DNA of 36,905 bases. Source: Firmicutes bacterium CAG:95 (GTDB lineage: Bacteria > Bacillota > Clostridia > Lachnospirales > Lachnospiraceae). Of this stretch, positions 7,933 through 17,800 are shown in pieces (positions within the stretch are counted from its first letter, which is position 1; each line of letters starts with the position of its first letter). The stretch lies in contig FR902859.1 in the NCBI GenBank assembly GCA_000438155.1, positions 1 to 36,905 of the forward strand, written 5' to 3'. The notes beneath the pieces are model-generated. The model made no database searches. It was not told the DNA's origin and saw only the letters and a list, made by a program, of their open reading frames with translations. The translations under genes were made by a program, and so were the position numbers.

Positions 7933-10900
7933 TTAGTTTTTGGCAACTCCAATTGTGACATTTTCCCCATTGACATTCCATTCCCTGGAAATCTCAAGAG
8001 GCGTATCCACCAGAATTTCATCCGCCAGTACCTTCTGTGCGATAGCTTCTTCATTCCTGCGGACAATGTCTGCAATCCTTTCATTGCCGTTAATTGCAAC
8101 GCGGATATGATCCATGACTTCAAAATCTGCATCCTTACGCATGGTCTGGATCTTACTGATCACTTCATATACAAAACCTTCTTCAATAAGCTCCGGTGTA
8201 AGGTTGGTATCCAGAACAACCGTCATGTAGTTATCTGCTTCAGACACGTAGCCTTCCTTCTGGCTCATTTCAATTAAAAGATCCTCTTCGGAAAGGCTTA
8301 CCTTAGTTCCTGCAACGTCAAATACAAGTGCACCCTTTGCCTTCAGCTCATCCATTGCTGCATTGCCGTCTAAGGAAGAAAGGTGTTCCTTAATTCCGCC
8401 AAGCTGCTTGCCGTATTTCGGTCCAACCGTCTTAAGCTGCGGCTTGAAGGTATAGCTGGTGAAGTCTCTGACATCGTCGGTAAAGATTACATTCTTAACA
8501 TTTAATTCATCTTCTATAATATTCACATAGAAGTCGGTAAGCGCATGGTCTGCTTTTACGAACATGCTGCCGATCGGCTGACGGTTCTTGATGTTGGCGG
8601 TATTACGGCACGCACGTCCCATAACAACGATATCCAGAACCTCCTTCATATCCTCTTCAAGCTTCCTGTCAATTAGCTTTTCGTCTGCCACCGGGAAGTC
8701 ACACAGATGAATACTCTCCGGAGCGGTCTTATCAATGCTGCGCACCAGATTCTGATAAATGTCCTCGGTCATGAACGGAATCATCGGAGCTGCGCACTTG
8801 GCAACCGTAACAAGTGCGGTATAAAGTGTCATGTAGGCATTGATCTTATCCTGCTCCATGCCCTTTGCCCAGAAACGCTCACGGCTTCTTCTGACATACC
8901 AGTTACTCATATCATCCACAAAGCTCTCCAGTGCTCTTGCAGCTTCGGGAATCTTATAATGATCCAGATCCTCATCCACTTCGATAATCATGGAATTCAG
9001 CTTGCTTAAAAGCCACTTGTCCATAACCGGAAGCTTGTCATATTCCAGGGTATACTTCGTTGCATCAAAGTTATCAATATTTGCATAAAGAACAAAGAAT
9101 GCGTAAGTATTCCACAGAGTTCCCATGAATTTACGCTGTCCTTCGACAACGGCCTTGCCATGGAAACGGTTCGGCAGCCATGGGGCGGAGTTAATATAGA
9201 AGTACCAGCGGATCGCATCTGCACCATAGGTTTCAAGTGCATCGAACGGATCTACGGCATTTCCTTTACTCTTGCTCATCTTCTGTCCGTTCTCATCCTG
9301 AACGTGGCCTAAAACGATAACATTTTCATAAGGTGCTTTGTTAAACAGCAGGGTGGATTCTGCCATCAGGGAATGGAACCATCCACGGGTCTGGTCAACG
9401 GCCTCGGAAATAAACTGTGCCGGGAACTGCTGCTCAAAGATCTCCTTGTTTTCAAACGGATAATGATGCTGTGCAAACGGCATTGCGCCGGAGTCAAACC
9501 AGCAGTCAATAACCTCCGGTACTCTCTTCATGGTCTTACCACAGTCCGGACAAACCATGGTAATCTCATCAATATAAGGTCTGTGCAGTTCTACGGTCTG
9601 TGCAGCCGGGTTGCCGGAACGCTTCTCTAATTCATCACGGCTTCCGATACATTCCTGATGTCCACAGCCTTCACATTCCCAGATGTTAAGAGGTGTTCCC
9701 CAGTAACGGTTACGGGAAATCGCCCAGTCCTGAATGTTCTCAAGCCAGTTGCCGAACCGTCCCTTACCGATGGATTCCGGAATCCAGTTTACGGTATTGT
9801 TGTTACGGATCAAGTCATCCCTTACTGCGGTTTCCTTGATATACCAGGATTCTCTTGCATAGTAAATAAGCGGTGTATCACATCTCCAGCAGTGCGGATA
9901 TTCATGCTCAAACTTCGGTGCATCAAAAAGCTTTCCTTCTTTATCCAGATCGACAAGGACATCCTTATCGGCATCCTTCACGAACTTACCGGCGTACGGT
10001 GTCTCTGCGGTAAGGCATCCCTTGCCATCAACGAACTGTACAAACGGAAGGTCATAGTCACGGCCGACTCTCGCATCGTCTTCACCAAAAGCAGGCGCGA
10101 TGTGAACGATACCGGTACCGTCTGTCATGGTTACATAGTTATCGCAGGTGATAAAGAAGCCTTTCTTGTGCTGCTTTTCGGCACATTCTCCTGCGCAGGC
10201 ATAAAGCGGTTCGTATTCACGGCGTTCCAGATCCTTACCCTTATAAGTCTCAAGGATTTCATAAGCCGGCTTATCCTCTGTTGCCAGTCTGCCAAGTACG
10301 GTGTCAAGCAGAGCCTGTGCCATATAGTACGTATAACCGTCTGCAGCTTTTACCTTCACATAGGTTTCATCCGGGTTCACGCAGAGAGCCACGTTAGAAG
10401 GAAGTGTCCATGGAGTAGTCGTCCATGCAAGGAAATACGCATCCTCTCCTACTGCCTTGAAACGCACGATTGCGGAGCGTTCCTTAACCGTCTTGTACCC
10501 TTGGGAAACCTCTGCGGAGGACAGAGGGGTTCCGCAACGAGGGCAGTACGGCACGATCTTAAAGCCCTTATATAAAAGTCCCTTATTCCAGATCTCCTTT
10601 AACGCCCACCATTCGGATTCAATAAAGTTATCATCATAGGTAACGTAAGGGTTCTCCATATCCGCCCAGAAACCAACAGTTCCTGAAAAGTCCTCCCACA
10701 TTCCCTTATATTTCCATACAGATTCCTTACATTTCTTAATGAAGGGCTCCATTCCGTATTCTTCAATCTGTTCCTTACCATTTAAGCCAAGGAGCTTTTC
10801 TACTTCCAGCTCTACCGGAAGCCCGTGGGTATCCCAGCCGGCCTTACGGGGTACCATATATCCCTTCATGGTACGGTATCTGGGGATCATATCCTTAATA

Positions 10901-11088
10901 ACACGGGTCAGCACATGTCCGATGTGCGGCTTACCGTTTGCAGTCGGAGGTCCGTCATAAAAGGTATAGGTCGGTCCTTCCTTACGGTTCTCCATACTTT
11001 TGCGGAAAATGTCATTCTCTTCCCAGAATTTCTTCGTTTCTTTTTCCCTGTCCACAAAGTTCAGGTTCGTTGATACTTTCTGATACAT
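7933..11088 (-). CDS. ileS: Isoleucyl-tRNA synthetase
   Basis: A 1051-residue class I synthetase that charges tRNA-Ile in the cytosol. HIGH is at residues 55-58 (ANGKPHIGHVL) and KMSKS at 603-607. The editing (CP1) region includes GWDTHGLPVELEVEK and WTTTPWTLPSN, and Cys pairs CPRCG, CEGCG and CPDCG suggest bound zinc. The length of over 1000 residues and the PVELEVEK wording resemble the eukaryote-like IleRS2 clade, members of which are often naturally insensitive to mupirocin; that assignment is an inference and would need a tree. ATG 11088 follows AAAGGAATGT. Expression is controlled by the T-box leader at 11118-11405. Confidence 0.97.
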   Translation of the reverse strand: MYQKVSTNLNFVDREKETKKFWEENDIFRKSMENRKEGPTYTFYDGPPTANGKPHIGHVLTRVIKDMIPRYRTMKGYMVPRKAGWDTHGLPVELEVEKLLGLNGKEQIEEYGMEPFIKKCKESVWKYKGMWEDFSGTVGFWADMENPYVTYDDNFIESEWWALKEIWNKGLLYKGFKIVPYCPRCGTPLSSAEVSQGYKTVKERSAIVRFKAVGEDAYFLAWTTTPWTLPSNVALCVNPDETYVKVKAADGYTYYMAQALLDTVLGRLATEDKPAYEILETYKGKDLERREYEPLYACAGECAEKQHKKGFFITCDNYVTMTDGTGIVHIAPAFGEDDARVGRDYDLPFVQFVDGKGCLTAETPYAGKFVKDADKDVLVDLDKEGKLFDAPKFEHEYPHCWRCDTPLIYYARESWYIKETAVRDDLIRNNNTVNWIPESIGKGRFGNWLENIQDWAISRNRYWGTPLNIWECEGCGHQECIGSRDELEKRSGNPAAQTVELHRPYIDEITMVCPDCGKTMKRVPEVIDCWFDSGAMPFAQHHYPFENKEIFEQQFPAQFISEAVDQTRGWFHSLMAESTLLFNKAPYENVIVLGHVQDENGQKMSKSKGNAVDPFDALETYGADAIRWYFYINSAPWLPNRFHGKAVVEGQRKFMGTLWNTYAFFVLYANIDNFDATKYTLEYDKLPVMDKWLLSKLNSMIIEVDEDLDHYKIPEAARALESFVDDMSNWYVRRSRERFWAKGMEQDKINAYMTLYTALVTVAKCAAPMIPFMTEDIYQNLVRSIDKTAPESIHLCDFPVADEKLIDRKLEEDMKEVLDIVVMGRACRNTANIKNRQPIGSMFVKADHALTDFYVNIIEDELNVKNVIFTDDVRDFTSYTFKPQLKTVGPKYGKQLGGIKEHLSSLDGNAAMDELKAKGALVFDVAGTKVSLSEEDLLIEMSQKEGYVSEADNYMTVVLDTNLTPELIEEGFVYEVISKIQTMRKDADFEVMDHIRVAINGNERIADIVRRNEEAIAQKVLADEILVDTPLEISREWNVNGENVTIGVAKN

Positions 11089-11117
11089 AGTACATTCCTT
11101 TCTTCTTTATACTTGCC

Positions 11118-11405
11118 AACGGCTTGCAATAAAAAATTCAAGCCTCATCCTGTAATAGGACGAGGCTTCATTACCACGCAACCACCTGTTACAACATACT
11201 CCCTGCTTTTGCAGTTTCATATGGCTTCCCATAACGGAGGAATCCGGTCTCGCTTACTGATTCTGACCGGTATACGGATCAGAAATTTCTGCCAGACGGC
11301 TCAGAAGTGATCTTCACAGTTTTCCTACTTGTACCGGCTTTCACCTTCTCCGGCTCTCTTTGACGTTTGGAACAATGCTACTGTCTTCCTCAATGCCTTT
11401 GCAAA
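11118..11405 (-). ncRNA. T-box leader riboswitch with isoleucine (AUC) specifier
   Basis: Minus-strand leader of ileS. Stem I includes GAGGAAGACAGTAGC (AGTA motif) near 11385 and a specifier segment GAAG-ATC-ACTTC with ATC, an isoleucine codon, at 11309-11311 followed by a purine. The T-box core reads ACAGGTGGTTGCGTGG (from about 11190), a variant of the usual AGGGTGGNACCGCG. A strong terminator hairpin with T6 follows (11131-11167). Uncharged tRNA-Ile would pair with the specifier and antiterminator, permitting read-through into ileS. Confidence 0.9.
11131..11167 (-). terminator. Conditional terminator of the ileS T-box
   Basis: AAGCCTCGTCC (11157-11167) pairs with GGATGAGGCTT (11140-11150) and is followed by GAATTTTTT on the minus strand. 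It is about 40 bases before the ileS start. Confidence 0.9.
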
Positions 11406-11454
11406 TGGATCATTCATAAAATTATGATAGCTGTTCTTAACTATCTCATAAGTT

Positions 11455-11484
11455 AAACTACACCACGAAGGGTATCGTTGTCAA
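11455..11484 (-). promoter_or_regulatory. Candidate promoter for the ileS leader
   Basis: A perfect TTGACA (11479-11484) is followed after 18 bases by a weak -10 TAGTTT (11455-11460). A second -10-like box CATAAT is at 11421-11426 without a good -35. Either would start the RNA just before stem I of the T-box. Confidence 0.45.
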
Positions 11485-11493
11485 GATGGGAAT

Positions 11494-12351
11494 TCAGTGT
11501 TGTATTCTTTCATAGACTTCTTTCCAACACTCCTCAGGAACCATCGGCCATTGACAGCTTCCATGTTTCTGCGAACATAATTCCATTGCTTCTTCAAGAA
11601 GTGATCCATGAGAGATATTGACGCCTCGAAGTATACACTCTGTAATCCGAGTCCAATATGGTGCCATTTCATACAAGTTTTCTTTCTCCATCTTATGGAT
11701 AACCTCGTTTACATCATAAGGTATCGTTATAAATTCCGGTTCCCAACCTTCCTCTTTTCCGTGAAGGATCATAAACTGCGCTCCCGTTGTACCATTCAAT
11801 GGAAGTCCCACCGAACCTGGGTTTATGACTATTTTCCCATACTCTTCAAAGCAAGATACACGGTGTGTATGTCCACATACAATATATGTCTGGTGCACAT
11901 CTCTGAATATTTCTTTATTCTGTTCATTATTTACATATAGGTCTTCTCTGATTTTACGCGGTGATCCATGACACAGCATCAACTCTGGCATTCCCTCTAT
12001 CTTCACCGTTCTATGCATTGGAAGTTTTTTTATAAAGTCCAGATCCCTCTCATTCAATTGCTGTTTTCCGTAACGTAGCATACCAATTGTACTTGGAAAA
12101 GCATTCCACTCCGGATGCTCATCAACAAGTGAGCTCATTTGATATTCTTCCTTATTTCCACGGATCATATAACATCGTTCCTTTTCCATAAGTTGATATA
12201 TCATATCCATGGTATTGCGTATTCCCGGCAATTCTCCAACATAATCTCCAAGCAGACAATATGCATCTACTCTTCGTTCTCTAAGATAAGAAAGACATTT
12301 CTTTAAGGCAATATCGTTTCCATGAATGTCTGACAAAATTCCCAATCTCAT
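11494..12351 (-). CDS. Calcineurin-like metallophosphoesterase
   Basis: A 285-residue protein of the calcineurin-like phosphoesterase superfamily (YfcE/MJ0936 type), cytosolic, expected to hydrolyse phosphoester bonds with two metal ions. The motif set is complete: SDIHGN (7-12), GDYVGE, GNKEE, LCHGSP, GHTHR and INPGSVG. The substrate cannot be told. About 80 residues follow the core and are not recognised. ATG 12351 follows AAGGAG with 6-base spacing. The gene starts 27 bases after the MerR-methyltransferase gene, so both are probably one transcript under the MerR-type promoter at 13601-13631. Confidence 0.88.
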   Translation of the reverse strand: MRLGILSDIHGNDIALKKCLSYLRERRVDAYCLLGDYVGELPGIRNTMDMIYQLMEKERCYMIRGNKEEYQMSSLVDEHPEWNAFPSTIGMLRYGKQQLNERDLDFIKKLPMHRTVKIEGMPELMLCHGSPRKIREDLYVNNEQNKEIFRDVHQTYIVCGHTHRVSCFEEYGKIVINPGSVGLPLNGTTGAQFMILHGKEEGWEPEFITIPYDVNEVIHKMEKENLYEMAPYWTRITECILRGVNISHGSLLEEAMELCSQKHGSCQWPMVPEECWKEVYERIQH

Positions 12352-12378
12352 ACTTTTCTCCTTGTATTCCCCACATTG

Positions 12379-13569
12379 TCATCTATCTGCATAACATTTA
12401 TACAATGGATTCCTGATTTCTGCCTTCCAGATGGAATAATCCTTCCACTCTGCCTTCAATTTCTGCTCGCATTCCATCAATTCCACTATGTTCAGCAGAC
12501 CTTCGTCACAATTGCGAATATAGGTTACAAGTGCTTCCGGATGATCCAGACCTTCAATTCTGTTTGAGAATGTTTCACAGATCACCTTTGGAAAACAATG
12601 CTTCATTTTGTCTTCCAACAGAAAGCGGTCACTTTCCTTTCTTCTGATTAGCTCTGTCAGATCCATCGGAACAGCCAGTTGAATAAGTACCTCCTGAATT
12701 GCCTCCAGCAGTCCATATGCGGAATAGGTAGAAAGCATAAATCCTCCCGGACACAGAACTGCTTTTATTTTTTTCATCAGACTTTCTTTCTGACTTATAA
12801 ATTTCCACAAATGATTGGCTACCACACGATCATAGCATTTTTCTATTTTCCAATCCTTCTCAACATCGGCCACGATAAACTCAAAGGTAACATTCTCCTG
12901 AAGGTATTGCTTATTTCCAATATAAAATTCCTGTAAGAACTCAATGCAGGTCTTCCTCTTATCAACCAGCGTAATCGTGCTTCCTGCCGGAATCGAGTTC
13001 CAGTTTTTCGTCCAGATGTTGCCATGTCCGCACCCTACATCAAGGATTCTGGCATTTTCAGCCAAGTTCAGTTCATCAAATGTCCACCGGAACCATTCTT
13101 CACTTTTCGTTGTATTCGACTGATAAAAGAAATATCCATGATCAAACGCTTTTTCCGTACTGATCAGTTGTAAAATATCGGTCAGCCTGTCTATGTGAAT
13201 CTGCTCATCCGACCGGTATTCATCCATTGCATCCTGTATCAGCAGGATCATCCGGTCTATCTGCTGTCTCTTTTCTTCCAGCATCCGTTTTTGCTTCTGC
13301 AAAATTTCTGTCCACTTCTCAGCCTGTCCGCTTTCCATTTTTTCTTTGATTTCGTCCAGTGAGAATCCGATATATTGAAGCATTCGGATCTTTTGCAGCT
13401 GTTCAACGGAATTTTTATTATATAGCCGATAGCCGTTCTCCGAATATGCCGCCGGCTGCAGCAAAGATTTTTTATCATAAAAACGGATCGTTCGCGCAGA
13501 TACTCCGGCCAGTTTTGCAAGCTCACCGGCTGTATAAGTTTCCTTTTCCTGCCATTTGGTCTTTTCCAT
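12379..13569 (-). CDS. MerR-family regulator fused to a SAM-dependent methyltransferase
   Basis: A 396-residue fusion. Residues 11-78 are a MerR winged helix (YTAGELAKLAGVSARTIRFY then NGYRLY and LQYIGFSLDEI), residues 80-125 form the usual dimerisation coiled coil, and residues from about 140 form a class I methyltransferase, motif I being ILDVGCGHGN at 175-184 and a later GGFMLSTYS. MerR proteins normally carry a short effector-binding tail; here a whole enzyme takes that place, so the protein may sense or modify a small molecule and control its own operon. ATG 13569 has GGGGG 7 bases upstream; earlier in-frame codons have no ribosome binding site. The promoter at 13601-13631 has the long 19-base spacer that MerR proteins act on. 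A metallophosphoesterase follows in the same operon. The methylation target is unknown. Confidence 0.88.
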   Translation of the reverse strand: MEKTKWQEKETYTAGELAKLAGVSARTIRFYDKKSLLQPAAYSENGYRLYNKNSVEQLQKIRMLQYIGFSLDEIKEKMESGQAEKWTEILQKQKRMLEEKRQQIDRMILLIQDAMDEYRSDEQIHIDRLTDILQLISTEKAFDHGYFFYQSNTTKSEEWFRWTFDELNLAENARILDVGCGHGNIWTKNWNSIPAGSTITLVDKRKTCIEFLQEFYIGNKQYLQENVTFEFIVADVEKDWKIEKCYDRVVANHLWKFISQKESLMKKIKAVLCPGGFMLSTYSAYGLLEAIQEVLIQLAVPMDLTELIRRKESDRFLLEDKMKHCFPKVICETFSNRIEGLDHPEALVTYIRNCDEGLLNIVELMECEQKLKAEWKDYSIWKAEIRNPLYKCYADR

Positions 13570-13600
13570 GCGTTTTCCCCCTCTCCCAATCTTTTCACTC

Positions 13601-13631
13601 ATTATAGGCTTTGCCCTTACGGCAAGGTCAA
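13601..13631 (-). promoter_or_regulatory. MerR-type promoter with 19-base spacer and dyad operator
   Basis: Minus-strand TTGACC (13626-13631) and a perfect TATAAT (13601-13606) are separated by 19 bases instead of 17. The spacer holds an imperfect dyad CCTTGCC-GTAAG-GGCAAAG. This is the classic layout of promoters that MerR regulators activate by DNA untwisting, and it lies 32 bases upstream of the MerR fusion gene. Confidence 0.85.
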
Positions 13632-13654
13632 GGGGAACTTTCTTTCTTCTTTTT

Positions 13655-14622
13655 CTATACTCTCGGCAGATTCGGAGTGCAGGCCGGTCCTTTTTTCTCC
13701 CAGACAACCGGCACGGTCTGTCCGGCTTCGGACAACAGTACAAACGGCACCTCCATCGGGCAGTTATTCTTATTCTCTTCAAAGACAAATTCTGCAACAA
13801 ACCGGTAGGAAGCCCGAAGCGGTTCCTCCACCAGAATTTCGTATTCCAGCTCCCGGATACCGTCACCCATATGTGCCATGCTTAAGAAAATATTCTGCTC
13901 CTTCTGCGGGAGAATCTCACAGCCTTCTCTTCCGTATAAATACACATTCACACGATCCGAAGTCACATACTTTGATTTGTTGGAAAGGATGAATTTAATC
14001 TTCTTGGGCTCGCCACGGCGAATCACCGGATCACCGCAATAATCAAGACGGATATTTAAGCCCGGAAATTCAAAGCGTACCACGTTCATTTCCCGGTAAA
14101 TATTCCGGAAATACGGCTTTGCATAAAAATCTTCCACATTACCGCTCCATCCGGTAAGTCCGAATTCCTTCTGCGCTTTCTCATAAAGAACAGTAACCCG
14201 CTCGGTCAGCTCCTCCACCGTCTTCGGAATCTTCCCATACATCAGGAAAAGATCAATGCTGATCGTAACAAGCTTGTTGCCAATCGGCTTCGTCCACTTT
14301 TCTTCAAAAACGTCGCGGCCATACATCATTCCATACAGGGCAGCAATGGTTCCAGCAGTACAGTCCGTGTCCTCACCATAATTCACGGCTGTGCACATGG
14401 CCTTCTCATAGCTTCCCTCTCAGAAAAGCAATCCGTAAATAATGATCATCATATTGGACGGAACATCAAAGCCCATCGGTCGGTCCTTCGTTGTAGCCCT
14501 TTTCCTCATCCTCTCTGGCTATTGCATGCCACTCCAGATGCCCGATGTAATGCTGCATCAGGTACTCTATTCTTTCCTACAAAGCATCCCAATACACGAT
14601 TCTGATATTCTTCTCTTGTCAT
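13655..14622 (-). pseudogene. Decayed ADP-ribosylglycohydrolase (DraG-like) gene
   Basis: The largest open piece (from about 14398 to 13655) encodes the C-terminal part of a DraG/ADP-ribosylglycohydrolase-family protein: AVNYGEDTDCTAGTIAALYG carries the metal-binding G-x-D-T-D signature, followed by an unassigned beta-rich tail. The natural start is visible at ATG 14622, 9 bases after AGGAGG, reading MTREEYQNRVLGCFVGK, typical for the family N-terminus. Between them most of the catalytic domain is missing; surviving pieces in other frames are YLMQHYIGHLEWHAIARED and GFDVPSNMMIIIYGLLF, the latter stopped by an in-frame TGA just before EGSYEKAMCTAVN. One internal deletion plus frameshifts and a stop make function unlikely. 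Family members remove ADP-ribose or related groups from substrates. Confidence 0.8.
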
Positions 14623-14771
14623 TTGTGTCATCCTCCTGACTTATATACCCCTGTTTCCCTTTTCTTGTGGGTATTATGAATTTTTATCTGTTTCTATACC
14701 CTCTCATAGCTTTTGATCTCATGTATGCTTTCTTCGACAAGCGTCTCACACATCCAAAACTTCATATTACT

Positions 14772-14813
14772 CAGATATTTGGTCGTTCATGAGCTTTGCA
14801 AACCAAATATCTG
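14772..14813. repeat. Inverted repeat after the helicase gene
   Basis: CAGATATTTGGT (14772-14783) and ACCAAATATCTG (14802-14813) are perfect 12-base arms around an 18-base loop, 12 bases past the helicase stop codon. No T-run follows on either strand, so it is an RNA-stabilising hairpin or weak terminator rather than a clear intrinsic one. The rest of 14623-14825 shows nothing else. Confidence 0.6.
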
Positions 14814-14825
14814 CTTCGCTGCCAT

Positions 14826-17800
14826 TTAATTTGCTTCAAGACTCATAATATAATCAATTTCCGTACCCGCCACCTGGAAATAAGATCCGTACGTGGGAAT
14901 ATCACAGCAGATGACCGAACCTTCGTTCAACACTTCCACACGGTAGCCCCGATCGGAAAGCATCACGGGAGGAAGCTCTCCTTCTTTGCCATGAATATAG
15001 CGGGCACTGCCCTTCATGGAAAATCCAAGGCTGTTACCCCTGTTCGGAATGGAAATCTTCTCTTTCTTCCAGTCAAAAAACTGCCAGCTCTTATCAGCCT
15101 CGATCAGACGGCACTCTGTTTTCCGCTCCTCGCAGAGCACTTTCCGGTCCTTCGTAAGAAAGCGGATATTTCCTGCTCCCTTATCAATTTCAAGCAGAAG
15201 TCCCGGTGTCGTCATCTCTACCATACTGCCCTTGTCACGATATTTCCACTTTATATGCAAATCAATATACGAATCCATAGGATCTGCTGCACCGGTATGA
15301 GTCCCTGTCATGCCGGTGCGAGTACCAGCCATACCATACTGCAAACCATTTTTATCATATATCGGCTTCTGCGCATCAAAGGTGTCCTCTCTGCGAAAGC
15401 TTACACGGACGGCTGCTTTCGAAACGGGGCAGATCCGCAGCATACCATACCGGCTTTGCAGATACAGGCCGTCCGGACGCTCATGCACCCAGCGGATGGT
15501 AAGATCAATCTTCGAATGCCCTGCCGGACGCAGCCTGTCATTCTCCGGCATGTCTCCAAACAGGGGAACTCCCGGCATCTTTTTTTTACGAAGCTTCTCC
15601 TTACGGAGCTTTTCTGCTGCCTGTGCTTTGATTGCCTCCTGTTCACGCTGCATGGCTTCAAACGCTTTCTGTTCTTTTGACTTGATTACAATGGGCTGTA
15701 CACCGGTAAGCAGCATACTTTGTGACGGAGGTGTCACAACCTGTGGTTTCTTTAAGGTGGCTGTCACCCGCGGACGTACCTGGAGCTTGGGACGAGGCTG
15801 GGCTGTTTCCTGCCGCATTTCCTTTTCCTGCTCATTCTCTAAAAGATTCGTTTCTGTTTTTTGTCCTGTTCCTCGTCCTATTCCTTGTCTTGTTACTTTC
15901 CCTATTTCTTGCTTTATTTTGGGTCCAGGTTCATTCTTTCCTGTTTCATTCCCATATTTTTTATTTAACTGCAAGGAACCTTTATTATCTTCTATTATAT
16001 TATTATTTTCTATCGTGTTATCATATTTTGACTCTGCAGATATTTCCGAAGTGTTTTGTCTGGCTTGCTCTTCTTTTCTATCTGTAATCAATCCATTTTG
16101 ATTATATGAGACTTTCTGTCCTGAACTCTGCGCCTCCCGGCTCTGCTTCGTTCCTTCTTCCTCCAACAGATGCTGCACCTTCCGGTCAGTCTCCTTCTGT
16201 TTCTCCTCCGGAAGAGGTTCTGCAATAAGTCCTGTCAGCTCCTCGCGATACAGCACGCACAGCTCATGGAGAGCTCTCGTTGCTGCCACATATAGAAGCT
16301 TCGCATGACCATCATCCACCGGATACTCTTCCTTGTCCGGATCAAAAATCAGCACGGCATCAAACTCCAGTCCCTTGGTATACACAACCGGAAGAACCAT
16401 GATCCCATCTGAAAAAACCGCCTTGTCCGGATCGCTCTCACAGACCGGAATAAGCCTGCCAAGCTGTCTTGCAACAAGCTCTGCCTTTTCCGGTGTGCGA
16501 CAGACAATCGCAATCGTATTAAGCCCCTGCTTCTGCCATGCCCGGCATCTCCGGGCGGTCTCTTCATACAGCTCTCTCTTGGTCGGAAGCTGCATAACCT
16601 CCACTTCTTTTCCATGCCGGATAATCGGTTCAACCGGGTAGGGTTCAAAGCTCCCATGATGCAGGATCTTCGTTGCAAACTCGGAAATCTCCACCGTGTT
16701 ACGGTAGCTCTTTTTCAGGATTCCAAAGCTGTCCCCATCCTGGCTGCATAGCAGCTTCCGCAGCTCCTCCCAGTCTGCCAGACCAAAACCGAAATGGATA
16801 TTCTGCGACACATCGCCCATGACCGTATAGGTACAGTCCTTCATGCAATATTTCAAAACCGCATACGCCATCATTCCATAGTCCTGTGCCTCATCAATCA
16901 CGACATGATGCGCCTCGCTGATGACCTCCGTTTCCTTCATGCGCTTATACAGATAAGCAAGCGCTGCCAGATCATACACATCGTATGCCTGTTCCGGAAC
17001 AGAAACCTCATATCCCTTCTCCTTCTGTTCCAGAAGGAATCGCTGATAAAGCTCGAAAATAGAAATATCAAAGATCTTTTTTCCAAAATAGCCGCGGTAC
17101 TCCTTCAAAATCGCTTTCCGTTCCTTTTCCGAATAACGCAGGCCGTTTTTCAAAAACTCATCCTTGATCTTAATAATCAGCCGCTCGTTCAGCATATTGA
17201 TCTTCGTCTGCACGGAAGCATTCGTCTGTTCGACATAATCCCGGATCGCCTTTCCACTAAGAAGCTCCACCAGATCCGAAGGCTGCGGCTCACCTTCCCG
17301 TTCATCAAACACACCGGCCACGCCGCCCTTTAAGCCCTCCACGAACTGCCTGCGGTCAAGAACGACACTGTCCATGCAGATCCTCTCTGCCTCGATCCTT
17401 GCACCAAACTCCGTCAGAGCCTGAAACCACCCAAAGGTACCTCTGTCCATGCTGCCCTGTGCAGCCGCTGTATTTTCAAGAATGGAGCAGCTCTGTTCAT
17501 CCCAGTCCTCATACAGGAGCCGCACAAAAAGCTGTTCCATCGTCATCTGCCGGATGCCATACACATCCAGATCCGGCAGAACACCGGTAATGTATTCCAG
17601 CAAAATCCGGTTGCTTCCCACAATATAGAAATCCTCCGGCCGGAAGCGTTCCGCATAATTATAAAGAATAAAGGAAATCCGGTGCATGGCTACGGTTGTC
17701 TTCCCGGATCCGGCAACTCCCTGTACAATGATGTTGTGATACGGCGTTTTACGAATGATGTCGTTCTGTTCCTTCTGGATTGTTGCGATAATTTCGCCAA

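Noticed and set aside
9658..10575. 305-codon plus-strand ORF inside ileS
   Set aside because: It is a shadow of the highly conserved ileS frame, has no recognisable motif and would be antisense to an essential gene.
14796..16101. Two long plus-strand ORFs opposite the helicase tail
   Set aside because: They oppose a continuous frame with clear domain motifs; the translations are Ser/Phe/Leu-rich noise.
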